Source: Bordetella sp. H567
GTDB taxonomy: Bacteria; Pseudomonadota; Gammaproteobacteria; Burkholderiales; Burkholderiaceae_B
DNA: 64,000 nucleotides
NCBI RefSeq assembly: GCF_001704295.1
Contig: NZ_CP012334.1
Location: forward strand, 1,438,084 to 1,502,083
Reading direction: 5' to 3'
The notes beneath the pieces are model-generated. The model was not told where the DNA came from and did no database searches. It saw nothing but the letters and a program-made list of their open reading frames with translations. Below, in pieces: positions 42,339 to 52,191 of the stretch. A program made the position numbers and the translations under genes. Every line of letters starts with the position of its first letter. The first letter of the stretch is position 1.

Positions 42339-43309
42339 ACCATCTCCTTCCCATGCTGCCGGTCCGCGGGCGCTGGTGTCGGGCGGCGCGGCCGATGGAC
42401 CAGACCGACCAGGCCGGCGGGCATGAACATCATGACCAGCACGAAGAGGATGCCCTGGTACAACAACCAGGCGCGGCTCAGGTCCGAAAGCGCATAGCCG
42501 AAGAAGGTCATCAGCGAGGCGCCGAAGGCCGGACCGAGGAAGACCTGGATACCGCCGATATAGGTATTGAGGACCGCGGCGGCCGACAGGGCCGGGTCGA
42601 AGACGACGTAGTTGGCCGACTCGTTGGACAGTACCTGCAGTCCGCCCGCCATGCCGGAGAACATCGCGGAGATGGCGAATACCAAGGTGCGCAGTCCATG
42701 GACGTTGTAGCCCAGGAATCCGAGGCGATGGCTGTTTTCGCGCAGGCCCAGCGTCAGCCTGCCCAATGGCGTGCGCGTGTACAGGTAAAGCAGTGCCATG
42801 GCCAGCAGCACCCAGGCGAGGGTCAGGTAGTACACCTGCGTGGTCGAGCCGAAGTCCAGCCCCCAGGCCGGCATGCGCATGGTCGAGATCCCCGCTTCGC
42901 CGCCGAATGTTCCCTTCAGGTGCGGGGCGAGCGAATGGACGAGTTCGGCGATGGCCAATGTGATCATGGCGAAATAGGTACCGCTGCGCTGGGTGGCGAA
43001 CCAGCCGGCGATAGCCCCGAAGGCCAGCCCGCCCGCCGCGCCGGCCAGCGGCATCAGCGGGGTGGGCAGCAGGCCGGCGCCGCCCAGGGCGTTCATCGCA
43101 TGGACGGTGGCGAAGGCGCCGACGCCGAAATAGGCGGCGTGGCCGAAGGACAGCATCCCGGCCTGGCCGCACAGAAGGTTGTATGCGCTGGCGAACAGCG
43201 CGGCGATCAGCATCTGCACGGCCGCGTTGAGCAGCCCTTGGGATAGCAGGAAAGGCAGGGCGGCCAGCACGGCGACGCCAGCCAGGCAGCCCAGGAGGTT
43301 CTTCTTCAT
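42335..43309 (-). CDS. livM: ABC transporter permease (LivM)
   Basis: A 324-residue inner-membrane permease with eight to ten hydrophobic segments. The family stretches ALFASAYNLLCGQAGMLSFGHAAYFGVGAF and SGTYFAMITLAIAEL are clear, and the docking loop RLTLGLRENSHRLGFLGYN is present. It forms the channel with LivH. Starts 3 bp after the livH stop. Confidence 0.92.
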   Translation of the reverse strand: MKKNLLGCLAGVAVLAALPFLLSQGLLNAAVQMLIAALFASAYNLLCGQAGMLSFGHAAYFGVGAFATVHAMNALGGAGLLPTPLMPLAGAAGGLAFGAIAGWFATQRSGTYFAMITLAIAELVHSLAPHLKGTFGGEAGISTMRMPAWGLDFGSTTQVYYLTLAWVLLAMALLYLYTRTPLGRLTLGLRENSHRLGFLGYNVHGLRTLVFAISAMFSGMAGGLQVLSNESANYVVFDPALSAAAVLNTYIGGIQVFLGPAFGASLMTFFGYALSDLSRAWLLYQGILFVLVMMFMPAGLVGLVHRPRRPTPAPADRQHGKEMV

Positions 43310-43312
43310 GCC

Positions 43313-44254
43313 CTACTCCTTCTCGCCCATGAGACCGCCGGGCCGGACCAGCAGGATCACCAGCATGATGGCGAAGGGCAGGGTGGCGGCCAGCCTGGAG
43401 AGGCTCAGCGTCATCAGGCCGCCGATCCCGCGCGCCCAGTCTCCCAGCCCGAACCAGGCGAACAGGTCCGCCAGGCTGGCATCCACCGCCACGGCCATCG
43501 AGGTGACGATGCCGATCAGCAGCGAGGCCAGCATCGCTCCGACCAGGGATCCCAGGCCGCCGACCACGACCACCACGAAGACCATCACGCCCAGCTCCAG
43601 CGCCATGTTGGGATTGGTGGTGTAGAAGGCGCCCGCCACGGCGCCGGCCAGGCCGGCCAGCGCGGCGCCCGCGCCGAAAACCCCCATGAAAACCAGGGGT
43701 ACGTTATGTCCCAGCGCTTCGGCCATGCGCGGCCGGTGGATGGCCGAGCGCACCACGATGCCGACCCGGGTACGCGTCAGCACCGCGTAGATGACGACGA
43801 ACATCGCGATCGCGATGCCGCCCATCAGCAGCCGGTAGGCGGGATACTGGCTGCCGCCCAGGCTGAAGGCGGAAAAATCCAGCGACGCGGGCACGCGATA
43901 GTCGACGGGATAATTGCCGAAGACCAGCTTGATCGATTCGGTGATGATGAAGGACAGGCCGAAGGTCAGCAGCAGCTCATGGGCATGGCCGTGATGATGC
44001 ACGCGGCGTAGGAAGTACCGTTCCACCACGACACCGACCAGGCCGACCAGCAGGGGGGAAGCGATCAGCGCGGGCCAGAAGCCGATCGCGCCCTGCAATG
44101 CGTAGGCGAAGTAGGCGCCTAGCATGTAGAAGGACGCGTGCGCGAAGTTCAGCACGCCCATCATGCCGAAGATCAGCGTCAGGCCGGCGGACACCATGAA
44201 GAGCAGGAGTCCATAGATGACGCCGTTCAGCAGCGAGAAGAGTATGGCTTCCAT
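43313..44254 (-). CDS. livH: ABC transporter permease (LivH)
   Basis: A 313-residue permease. Typical LivH stretches are GLTLIFGMMGVLNFAHASFYMLGAYFAY and GLSFIITESIKLVFGN. Membrane segments run through the whole length. It lies 17 bp after livK and 3 bp before livM. Confidence 0.92.
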   Translation of the reverse strand: MEAILFSLLNGVIYGLLLFMVSAGLTLIFGMMGVLNFAHASFYMLGAYFAYALQGAIGFWPALIASPLLVGLVGVVVERYFLRRVHHHGHAHELLLTFGLSFIITESIKLVFGNYPVDYRVPASLDFSAFSLGGSQYPAYRLLMGGIAIAMFVVIYAVLTRTRVGIVVRSAIHRPRMAEALGHNVPLVFMGVFGAGAALAGLAGAVAGAFYTTNPNMALELGVMVFVVVVVGGLGSLVGAMLASLLIGIVTSMAVAVDASLADLFAWFGLGDWARGIGGLMTLSLSRLAATLPFAIMLVILLVRPGGLMGEKE

Positions 44255-44271
44255 GGGGAGGCGCGCGCGTA

Positions 44272-45519
44272 TCAGTTGGGCCGTTTCATCTTGCAGCTGG
44301 CCTGCGCGGGCGTGGAGGCGTCCTGGGCCGACAGCAGCAGGACGGGCTTGAAGCCCATGTCGGTTCCGTCGACCTTGTACCTGGCATCGCGCGTGACGGT
44401 GGAAACCACCATCGGCAGCTGGGCCTGGTGGTCCGACGCGCGCATGCTCATTTCACCCATGGGCGTGGGGATGCGCGCCGTTTCCAGGGCCTTGGCGAAC
44501 GCGTTGACGTTCAGCGCCCCATTGCTGGCCGGGGTCTGCCGGAGTGCTTCGGCCACCATCTTCATGCCGTAGAAGGTCTGCGGTTCGACGAACACCGGGA
44601 TGTGTCCCGTCTTGGCCTTGTAGTCGTCGACGAATTGGGCCGCATCGGCGCCGCCGGCCTCGGCGTTGAAGGTGTGCACCACGAAATTGCCGACGGCAAG
44701 CTCGCCGGCGTTGGCAAGGTTGCCCGGTTGGTCCAGGTACACGGTGCCATAGCGCGCCTTCAGGCCGGCGGCCTTGGATGCCTTCATCAGCAGGAGCAGG
44801 TCGTTGGACCAGTTGCCGGTGATGACCGTATCGGCGCCCGAAGCCGCGATCTTGGCGACGTAGGGGGCGAAGTCCTGGATCCGGTTCACATCATGCAGCG
44901 TTTTTTCGACCACCCTGTAGCCGCCCACCTTCTGGTCGTCCACGATGGCTTTCTCCATGTCCTGGCCCCAGGAGTAGTTCTGGTTGATGGCGTAGACCTT
45001 GGTCCCCAGGGCGTTGGCCTTTTTCATGCCCTCCACCAGGGATTTCGTACGGACATCGGCATTGCCGGCGAAGCGGAAATGGTAGAAGTTGCATTTCTCG
45101 CCGGTGAGCTCCAAGGCTTCGGCGCCGACGTTGATATAGACCATCTCCTTGCCGGGATTGCGCAGGTTGTACTTGCGCACGTCCTCGGTGATCTGCCCGC
45201 CGATGGCCGACGATGCGCCCTGCACGACGATCTGCACGCCGTCGGCGGCGGCTCCCTTCAGCTTGTCCGCCGCGCCCGCGGGCCCGCCCTGGTTGTCGTA
45301 TTCCAGCAGTTGCACCGGTTCGCCGTTCCATCCTCCGGCCGCGTTGACCTGGTCGATGGCGTAGCGCACCGCCGACCGGTACGCCTGCCCGGTCGAGGCC
45401 TGCGGGCCGGAAAGGGTCTCCACCAGGCCGATCTTGACGGGCGCGGCCGAAGCGGGCATGGCGGCGCAAGCACCCAGCGCGGAAGCGATGGCGATGGCCT
45501 GAATGTCGAGCTTGTGCAT
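44272..45519 (-). CDS. livK: Periplasmic substrate-binding protein of the Liv-type transporter
   Basis: A 415-residue type I periplasmic binding protein with a signal peptide (residues 1-26, ending PASAAP). The mature domain starts VKIGLVETLSGPQASTGQAYRSAV, with INQNYSWGQDMEKAI and FYGMKMVAEAL of the family. Two late Cys are present. The SDR neighbour suggests the cargo is a compound to be oxidised or reduced rather than a plain amino acid; this is inference. Confidence 0.9.
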   Translation of the reverse strand: MHKLDIQAIAIASALGACAAMPASAAPVKIGLVETLSGPQASTGQAYRSAVRYAIDQVNAAGGWNGEPVQLLEYDNQGGPAGAADKLKGAAADGVQIVVQGASSAIGGQITEDVRKYNLRNPGKEMVYINVGAEALELTGEKCNFYHFRFAGNADVRTKSLVEGMKKANALGTKVYAINQNYSWGQDMEKAIVDDQKVGGYRVVEKTLHDVNRIQDFAPYVAKIAASGADTVITGNWSNDLLLLMKASKAAGLKARYGTVYLDQPGNLANAGELAVGNFVVHTFNAEAGGADAAQFVDDYKAKTGHIPVFVEPQTFYGMKMVAEALRQTPASNGALNVNAFAKALETARIPTPMGEMSMRASDHQAQLPMVVSTVTRDARYKVDGTDMGFKPVLLLSAQDASTPAQASCKMKRPN

Positions 45520-45576
45520 GGTTGTCTCCTTGTTTTTAAGTGGAAATGCGGTGGCGGCGGGGCGCCGCCCGGGCGA

Positions 45577-46368
45577 TCAGAGATATTCCACGTTGCCGTC
45601 CACGCTGATCGCCTGCCCGGTGATGTTGCGCGCCGCCGGCGAACAAAGGAACAGCGCCAGCGCAGCGACGTCCTCGGCTGTGACCATGCGCCGCAGCGAG
45701 ATCTTGCGCAGGTATTCCTCGCGCATGGCCTCCACCGGCACGCCGGCCGCCGCGGCGCGGGCACCGATCACGCCGTTCATGCGGTCGCCTTCCACCGTGC
45801 CGGGAAGAATCGCATTGACGCGCACGCCATGGGGGCCCAGCTCGATCGCCAGGGATTTCATCAGGCCGACGATCGCCCATTTGGTGGCGGCGTAAGGCGT
45901 GCGCAGGGCGTAGCCCAGCCGTCCCGCCACGGAGCTCATGGCGATCAGGCAGGGACTGCCGGAGGATTCCTTCAGCAGCGGAACCGCGCGCCGGGCGAAA
46001 TAGAAATGGCTGTTCAGATTCACATCGATCGTGCGGTCCCAGTCGCCGTGCTGCAACTGCTCCACGGGGCCGGTCGGCCCCGAGATGCCTACGTTGTTGA
46101 CCAGGACGTCCAGGCCGCCCAGCGTGTTGGCCACGTCGTCGAAGACGGTGTCCACGTCGCGGGCGACGGAGGCGTCCGCCGTACTGGTCGTGATGTCGGG
46201 CGCGTCGGCCGTCAGCCGCCCCAGGGCGGTGCGATCGATGTCGCAGACATGGACCCGGGCGCGCGCCTCCCGGAAAGCCAGCGCCACGGCCGCCCCGATG
46301 CCGGATCCGCCGGCGGTAACGAGAACGCGCAGGCCTGGCGGCGGGCGCAGCGAGTCGATGATACCCAT
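45577..46368 (-). CDS. Short-chain dehydrogenase/reductase
   Basis: A 263-residue NAD(P)-dependent oxidoreductase. The nucleotide motif is TAGGSGIG near residue 18 (Ala in place of the first Gly), NNVG follows, and the catalytic Ser-Tyr-Lys are seen in SSVAGRLGYALRTPYAATKWA. C-terminal AISVDGNVEYL is typical. Substrate unknown. It leads the liv-type operon, 57 bp before livK, and is divergent from the PucR-type regulator, which likely controls it. Confidence 0.88.
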   Translation of the reverse strand: MGIIDSLRPPPGLRVLVTAGGSGIGAAVALAFREARARVHVCDIDRTALGRLTADAPDITTSTADASVARDVDTVFDDVANTLGGLDVLVNNVGISGPTGPVEQLQHGDWDRTIDVNLNSHFYFARRAVPLLKESSGSPCLIAMSSVAGRLGYALRTPYAATKWAIVGLMKSLAIELGPHGVRVNAILPGTVEGDRMNGVIGARAAAAGVPVEAMREEYLRKISLRRMVTAEDVAALALFLCSPAARNITGQAISVDGNVEYL

Positions 46369-46433
46369 GGGCACGTGCTTGTCTCCCGGATTCCTGGATA
46401 CGGATAGTGTCGGGGAAGCACGGGACGACGTGT

Positions 46434-46450
46434 ATGTGCGTAGTGCACAT
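46434..46450. promoter_or_regulatory. Perfect 17-bp dyad between SDR and PucR genes
   Basis: ATGTGC-GTAGT-GCACAT, six-base arms with a five-base spacer, in the 204-bp divergent region. Probable operator for the adjacent PucR-type regulator; binding not shown. Confidence 0.5.
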
Positions 46451-46572
46451 CTGGATGGTCCTGTTGATATCATGTTCGCACTCCCCGGGGCGGCATCGTC
46501 GCGCGGGCGCGGTGGGTTCGGCGGCCCCGGCGCCCTGGCCCCGGCCGGTCGCCGGTGCCATCCGGGTAGTCC

Positions 46573-48606
46573 ATGGAACGTAAAAGACACATAGGCATCC
46601 GTCCGGATTCCGCGGCAGGCCCGGACATGGGGGCGATCGCGGCCGACCTGGTCGGGTTGCTGCACGCCAACGCGCCTGCGGACGACTTCGCCGCCCGTCT
46701 GGCTGCCCTGGAGGCCCTGCCGGATGCCTTCCCACGCAAGAGCGGCCTGATCGAGCTTGCGCGGATGGCGATGGGCCTGCGCCACCGCCTGGAACAGCAC
46801 GAACAGCGCGAACGCGGCATGCTGGCGGTCATCGAATCGGCCCAGGACCTGGCCAGCCGTCTCGATCTGTCCGAGCTGCTCAAGGCGATCGTGATACGGG
46901 CCAGGGATCTCCTGCGCGCCCACCTGTGCTGGTTGACCATCTACGACGCCGACATCGGCGAATTCAAGGTAGTGGTGGCCGACGGCGCCATTGCCCAACG
47001 CACGGGCAGGATGACGGCACAGCGCGCGCTCGGGGTGGCGGGTGTGGTCATGTCCACGCGCTTGCCTTTTGCCACCCCGGATTACCTGCATGACAACCGT
47101 TTCATCCACGATCCGGAGCTGGACGATATTTTTCGCGACGAAGGGGTGGCGGCGCTCGTGGGTGCGCCCTTGATCTGGGAGGACAGCGTCATCGGCCTGC
47201 TTTTCGTCGCCGATCGCTACCACCGTACCCATACGGCGCTGAATGTCTCCATCCTGTGCACGCTGGCGACTCACGCGGCCGTGGCCATCAACAATGCCAA
47301 GGCCTTCGCGGATGCGCGGTCCGCCCTCGAAAAGGCCGGCCTGGCGCGCGCGGAACTGGAGCAGCGCGCGCGAGACGTCCAGGATGCCGTCGAGGCGCAT
47401 GAACGCCTGACCTCGCTGCTCGCCCGGGGCGCGACGCTGGGAGAACTGTGCCAGGCCGTCGCGCAGCTATTGCAGGGCGGCATCCTGGTGCTGGACGAAG
47501 CGCACCATGTCATCGCGCGCGCCGCGGCGCCCGGCTACACGGGCGGGGCGGCCGACGCCTACGGCCCCTACGGCCCCTACGGCGCGGCGCTGGCCCGATC
47601 GCTGAAAGACAGCCGGCGGGCCGGCCGCTCCACCATCGCCTATGAAAGCGATGGCGAGATCTGCCGCGCGATCGCCGTGATCGGAGGCGACGATGTCCTT
47701 GGCGCCGTCCTGCTGTTCCGGCACGAGGACATGCGCGACATCTCCATCCGGACCTTCGAAAGAAGCTCCAGCGTCATCGGCATCGTGCTTTTGTCGCAGG
47801 AGCGCATGGAGGCCAGCAAACGCCGCGACGTATCGGAGTTCCTGCGATCGCTCATTTCGCCCAGGCAGGGCGAACCTGCGCTGACGCGCGATGACGCCGA
47901 CCGTCTCGGCCTGGACCTGTCGCGGCCGCTGACGGTCATGCTGGTGGAGTCGGACCGGCCCAAGCCCCTGTCCCTGGCGCGGCGCGCGCGCGGCACCCTG
48001 GCGCTGCCTGGGCTGGTCCTGGATGAAGTCGACGGCGTGCTGGCCCTGGTGTGCGCGGCAGAACAGGCAACGGCAGTGCGTCAGGCCGTCGGCGAGTTTG
48101 CCCGCCGCGAACTGGGCGATGCGTACCGGGGCGTGTTGTCGCGGCCCGTGCGCGGCACGGCCGAAATACCGGCCCTGTATGCCTCGTTGCGGCGCGCGCT
48201 GTCCATCGTCGCGCGGCTGGGCATGGGCGGGCGTATCGTCGAGCAACACGAAATCGCCCTGTATTCCGTCTTGTTCGAAACGCAGGATCGCGCGAGCCTG
48301 AACGCCTTCCTGGCTTCGACCGTCGGTCCGCTCATCGAACAGGACCGCCAGCGCGGGACCGAACTGGCGGCGACCCTGCTTGCGTATTTAGACCAGCAGC
48401 AGAACGCCACCACGATCGCTTCCATGCTGGGCATCCACGTCAATACCGTCCGGCAGCGGCTGGCCAGCGCGGAGGCGCTGATCGGCACCTGGCGCGACGG
48501 CAGCCGTGCGCTGGAAATTCACGTCGCCCTGCGCCTGTGGCATATTGGCGTCGGCGCCGATCAGCGGCCGGACGGTCTCAGTTTCCCTTCAGGCCCAGCC
48601 GCTTGA
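46573..48606 (+). CDS. GAF-domain PucR/CdaR-family transcriptional regulator
   Basis: A 677-residue regulator. A GAF-like sensor domain spans about residues 90-245 (MLAVIESAQDLASRLDLSELLKAIVIRARDLL start; ALVGAPLIWEDSVIGLLFVADR). A short coiled region and a second PucR-type region follow. The C-terminal HTH_30 domain (about 595-665; TLLAYLDQQQNATTIASMLGIHVNTVRQRL) binds DNA. A YGPYGPYG repeat (DNA 47557-47583) lies in the middle. It is divergent from the SDR-liv operon and is its likely regulator. The last 29 bp overlap the convergent Bug gene. Confidence 0.87.
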   Translation: MERKRHIGIRPDSAAGPDMGAIAADLVGLLHANAPADDFAARLAALEALPDAFPRKSGLIELARMAMGLRHRLEQHEQRERGMLAVIESAQDLASRLDLSELLKAIVIRARDLLRAHLCWLTIYDADIGEFKVVVADGAIAQRTGRMTAQRALGVAGVVMSTRLPFATPDYLHDNRFIHDPELDDIFRDEGVAALVGAPLIWEDSVIGLLFVADRYHRTHTALNVSILCTLATHAAVAINNAKAFADARSALEKAGLARAELEQRARDVQDAVEAHERLTSLLARGATLGELCQAVAQLLQGGILVLDEAHHVIARAAAPGYTGGAADAYGPYGPYGAALARSLKDSRRAGRSTIAYESDGEICRAIAVIGGDDVLGAVLLFRHEDMRDISIRTFERSSSVIGIVLLSQERMEASKRRDVSEFLRSLISPRQGEPALTRDDADRLGLDLSRPLTVMLVESDRPKPLSLARRARGTLALPGLVLDEVDGVLALVCAAEQATAVRQAVGEFARRELGDAYRGVLSRPVRGTAEIPALYASLRRALSIVARLGMGGRIVEQHEIALYSVLFETQDRASLNAFLASTVGPLIEQDRQRGTELAATLLAYLDQQQNATTIASMLGIHVNTVRQRLASAEALIGTWRDGSRALEIHVALRLWHIGVGADQRPDGLSFPSGPAA

Positions 48607-49564
48607 TCGTCGTGGACCAGCGCTCGTATTCGCTGGCGATATACGCCTGGCATTGTGCCGGGTCCTTGTCCATCGGCTCCGCGCCCTGGAATCGCAGGCT
48701 CTTCATGACCTCCGGATCCTTCAGCGCGGATTGCAGCGCGGCGTCCAGCTTCTTCAGGATGGGCTCCGGCGTGCCCCGCGGCGCGGCCAGTATCTGCCAG
48801 GTGCCCGCATCGAAGCCCTGCAGCGCCTTGACGCTTTCGCTCAGCGTGGGCACTTGCGGCAGGGCCTGCGAACGCTTGCCGGAGGTGACGGCAAGTGGCT
48901 TGACCTGCCCGTTCTGGATGAAGGGCAGGGCGCTGTTGAACGAGCCGGAATACATGAAGCTGGTATTGCCGGCGACCAGGTCGGTCAGCGCCGGGCCATT
49001 GCCCTTGTACGGGACATGTTGGAAGTTCAGGCCCAGCCGGTTGGCGATATCCATGCCGACCAGATGATCGATGGACCCGTTGCCCGACGAGCCCATGAAG
49101 TACTTGCCGGGATTGGCCTTGACCGCGGCGTAGAGATCCTCGGCGGTGGCGACGTTCATCTTGGCCGGGGTGAGCAGGATCAACGGCACGTTGACCGAGC
49201 AACTGGCGGCGACGAAGGCCTTGCGCGGATCCAGGTCGGCGCGGTCGAACAGCGGGGGCGCGGTCGTGACGGACGACGTGCCGTACATCAGCGTATAGCC
49301 GTCCGGCCTGGCCCGCATCAGTTCCTGCGTGCCGATGTTGCCGCCGGCGCCTGCCTTGTTCTCGATGATGATCGGGGTATTGAGTTCCTGGGACACCTTC
49401 TTGAACAGGACGCGCCCGATGGCGTCCGTCGGACCGCCGGGCGCGAAGCCGATGATCAGCGTGATGGGCTTGCTGGGATAGTCGTCGGCGGCCTGTGCGG
49501 CGCCGGCCGCGAGCGGCAGCGCCAGGGCGGCGCACAGCGCCGCGATGCCTGATCGATGGTCCAT
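48578..49564 (-). CDS. Bug-family (TTT) periplasmic binding protein
   Basis: A 328-residue substrate-binding protein with a signal peptide (ending AAGAAQA) and the family core YPSKPITLIIGFAPGGPTDAIGR, IIIENKAGAGGNIGT, DGYTLMYG and HVPYKGNGPALTDLVAGN. It probably binds a carboxylic acid. It is 76 bp after the CoA-transferase gene on the same strand, so the cargo may become a CoA thioester. Its end overlaps the PucR gene by 29 bp on the other strand. Confidence 0.9.
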   Translation of the reverse strand: MDHRSGIAALCAALALPLAAGAAQAADDYPSKPITLIIGFAPGGPTDAIGRVLFKKVSQELNTPIIIENKAGAGGNIGTQELMRARPDGYTLMYGTSSVTTAPPLFDRADLDPRKAFVAASCSVNVPLILLTPAKMNVATAEDLYAAVKANPGKYFMGSSGNGSIDHLVGMDIANRLGLNFQHVPYKGNGPALTDLVAGNTSFMYSGSFNSALPFIQNGQVKPLAVTSGKRSQALPQVPTLSESVKALQGFDAGTWQILAAPRGTPEPILKKLDAALQSALKDPEVMKSLRFQGAEPMDKDPAQCQAYIASEYERWSTTIKRLGLKGN

Positions 49565-49640
49565 TCTTCTTGTCTCCTCGAACCTTGCTAATTGAAGTGG
49601 AAGTGTGAGCAACAGGTATTTTCGCGTCTTGTCCCGCCGG

Positions 49641-51083
49641 TCAGGCGGCCAGCCATTCCGGCGCATGCGCGCCATTGGGCGCGGGCGGCAGCGTCCAGCC
49701 CGCCGGCGTGCGCGAAAACCGCGCCACCGGTGGCAGCTGTTCCAGCGGGCCGTAGGCCGACTGGCGCGTTTCCAGCACCGGCGTCAGCGCTTCGGCGAAG
49801 TGGCGGCGCGGCTTGGCGGCGTCGAAGGCGGGATCCAGGCCCAGTTCCTGCACCCACATCGACGTCCGCGCCAGCGATACCTTGACGTGATAGCTGCCGC
49901 CTTCGCGCGCGCGGCGGATCAGCGCCATCATGACGCCGGCCGCGCCCAGATAGCCGGTCAGATAGTCGTTCAGCAGATACGTCGGCACGATGCGCGGACG
50001 GCCGCCGCCGCCCTCGGCGACCGACACGCCGCTGATCGCCTGGCCCAGTTGCTCGAAGCCGCCGCGATTCCCCCAGGGGCCCGTGTCGCCGAAGCAGCTG
50101 ACGCTGACGTAGATGACACCGGGACGGATGTGCGCGGCTTCTTCCGCGCCCAGGCCACGTCGCGCCATGCTGCCCGGCCGCCAGGACTGCACCACCACAT
50201 CGGCGCCGGCGATCAGCCCGCGAGTCCGCTGCAGGTCCACGGCCCGGTCCAGGTCCAGGAAGGCCGAGCGCTTACCGATATTGGTGTCCACGGTCTGGCG
50301 AAACGGATCCTGCATCATGGGCGAGGTCACGCGCAGCACATCGGCGCCGTGTTCCGCCAGCGAACGGGCGACGACCGGCCCGGCGATCACATGGCCCAGG
50401 TCCAGCACCCGCAGGCCCTGCAGCGCGCGCGTATCGGTGGGCAATGCGGTGGCGCCGGCAGGTTCGGGCTCGCTGTCGGCAATCTTCTCCACCTGGATCA
50501 CCGGCAGGTTCGCCAGCATCGCGCCTTGCGGATGCGCCAGCCATTCCTGTCGCGACCGGGCGTGGATGCCGGGCAGCTTGCGCTGCGCGAAGGCCTCTTC
50601 CAGTTCCGCCGCCTCACGCCGGCCGATCGCCGCGCCCAGGGCTTCGGCGGTATTCGCGCATTGCAGCAGGTCCAGCACGCCATCGCGCAGGTGCGGATAC
50701 GACCCGATGGGGAAGAACCAGCGGCCATCGACCGTCCGGTAGAAATCCGCCTTCAGTTCGGTCAGCAGCGACAGGGCCGGCAGCGAATAGCCGCTCTGCG
50801 TCTGGAAATGGCCGGGATTCAGCGAGCAGGCCGCCTGCATCCAGTCGATGCCGATGGTCTGGTGCTGCCCGCGCGCCATGCGCCACCATTGCTCTACGCC
50901 CAATGCGTAGACGCCGATCGCGCTGGCCGCGGCCAGCGTCAGCTTGTGCGGCGTATCGAAGGCCGGCGCCGCGCCGTGAAAGCGCAGGCGGGTGGCGGGG
51001 TCGGCGTCCAGCGTTTGGTGCGGCGCGGACAAGGCGGAAATGGCGCGGCAGGCCTCTTCGGCCAGCGGGGATAAAGTGGGCAT
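49641..51083 (-). CDS. Class III CoA-transferase (CaiB/BaiF family)
   Basis: A 480-residue cytoplasmic enzyme that moves CoA between carboxylic acids. The core stretch LQGLRVLDLGHVIAGPVVARSLAEHGADVLRV begins only near residue 220; an N-terminal region of about 200 residues with its own WWRMARG and SYSLPALSLL-like stretches precedes it, so the protein is a two-part form (two half-domains). The catalytic Asp of the family should be in the NIGKRSAFLDL region. Substrate unknown. Divergent from the LysR gene at 51189. Confidence 0.85.
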   Translation of the reverse strand: MPTLSPLAEEACRAISALSAPHQTLDADPATRLRFHGAAPAFDTPHKLTLAAASAIGVYALGVEQWWRMARGQHQTIGIDWMQAACSLNPGHFQTQSGYSLPALSLLTELKADFYRTVDGRWFFPIGSYPHLRDGVLDLLQCANTAEALGAAIGRREAAELEEAFAQRKLPGIHARSRQEWLAHPQGAMLANLPVIQVEKIADSEPEPAGATALPTDTRALQGLRVLDLGHVIAGPVVARSLAEHGADVLRVTSPMMQDPFRQTVDTNIGKRSAFLDLDRAVDLQRTRGLIAGADVVVQSWRPGSMARRGLGAEEAAHIRPGVIYVSVSCFGDTGPWGNRGGFEQLGQAISGVSVAEGGGGRPRIVPTYLLNDYLTGYLGAAGVMMALIRRAREGGSYHVKVSLARTSMWVQELGLDPAFDAAKPRRHFAEALTPVLETRQSAYGPLEQLPPVARFSRTPAGWTLPPAPNGAHAPEWLAA

Positions 51084-51160
51084 CTCGGCTCTCGCAGGGA
51101 AGGGACGGAAAGTCTAGGGCGCGGCATTCCTTGCGTCCAATATATGATTGCGGGGTCTGT

Positions 51161-51177
51161 AAGACAGGAAATGTCTT
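51161..51177. promoter_or_regulatory. Perfect 17-bp LysR-type operator
   Basis: AAGACA-GGAAA-TGTCTT, a perfect dyad 11 bp before the LysR start and about 80 bp before the divergent CoA-transferase gene. It fits a site for both autoregulation and activation. Confidence 0.65.
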
Positions 51178-51188
51178 GACTCCACCCC

Positions 51189-52094
51189 ATGCTGAACGCC
51201 CGACTCCTGCGCCAATTCATCGCCGTCGCCGAAGAACTGCACTACGGCCGCGCCGCGCAGCGCGTGGGCATTGCCCAGTCCCCGCTCAGCCAGGCCATCC
51301 AGCGCCTGGAGGTCTACGTCGGTACGCCCCTGTTCCTGCGCAACAAGCGTTCGGTCGCGCTCACGCCGGCCGGCCGCGTTTTCCTGGAAGAAGCCCATCA
51401 ATGGCTGCAATACGAGCGCATCGCGGTGGAGCGCGCGCAGCACGCGGCCGGCGGCGAGATCGGGCAGCTGTCCATCGGCTTCATCGGCAGCGCCGGCTAC
51501 GGCTTCATGCCGGAATTGATCGGCCGCTTCCGCAGCCTGTATCCCCAGGTGCGCCTGCGCGTCGTCGAAATGACCACGCGCGACCAGCTTGACCAGTTGA
51601 AGGGCCGTTCGCTGGACGTTGGCTTGCTGCGTACGCCCCTGCCGCAGGAAGGGGCGATGATCCATACACGGCTGCATCAATACGACCGCCTGATGGCCGC
51701 CGTGCCCCTGCACCACCCCTTGGCCGGCCGCAAGCGGATCGCCTTGCGCGAACTGGCGCAGGATTCCTTCGTCGCGTTCTCGCGCGACAAGGTACCGGCC
51801 GCGCATGCGCAGCTGATCTCGGCCTGCGCGACCGCCGGCTTCCATCCACGCATCGAACAGGAATGCGCCCAGGTGGCGAGCGTGGTGTGCCTGGTGGCCG
51901 CGGGCCTGTCGGTGGCGCTCATCCCCAGCAATCTCGCGTCCCTGATCCATCCCAAGGTGCGCTACATCCCGCTGTCGGACAAGACGGAATCCCTGCGCCA
52001 GGAAATCTCGCTGGCCTGGCGCCGCGATGACGACAACCCCGCCCTGGCGTGCTTCCTGGATGCGGCACGGCCCCTGTCGATGGCGCGGGGATAG
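51189..52094 (+). CDS. LysR-type regulator of the CoA-transferase/Bug pair
   Basis: A 301-residue regulator. The winged helix-turn-helix is at residues 1-60 (LLRQFIAVAEELHYGRAAQRV, AQSPLSQAIQRLE, LFLRNKRSVALTPAG). The effector domain (from about 90) has IGFIGSAGYGFMPELIGRF, typical of regulators of aromatic or carboxylic acid pathways (BenM/CatM-like group). Divergent from the CoA-transferase, with the operator dyad between. Confidence 0.9.
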   Translation: MLNARLLRQFIAVAEELHYGRAAQRVGIAQSPLSQAIQRLEVYVGTPLFLRNKRSVALTPAGRVFLEEAHQWLQYERIAVERAQHAAGGEIGQLSIGFIGSAGYGFMPELIGRFRSLYPQVRLRVVEMTTRDQLDQLKGRSLDVGLLRTPLPQEGAMIHTRLHQYDRLMAAVPLHHPLAGRKRIALRELAQDSFVAFSRDKVPAAHAQLISACATAGFHPRIEQECAQVASVVCLVAAGLSVALIPSNLASLIHPKVRYIPLSDKTESLRQEISLAWRRDDDNPALACFLDAARPLSMARG

Positions 52095-52191
52095 AGCGTC
52101 GCGCCGGCTGGCGCCTTCCAAGAAGCTCCCGGTGGGAATACGGGTTTTCCGCTGTCAGAAAAGCGGAACGCGCGTCCTCATAACTCCACGT

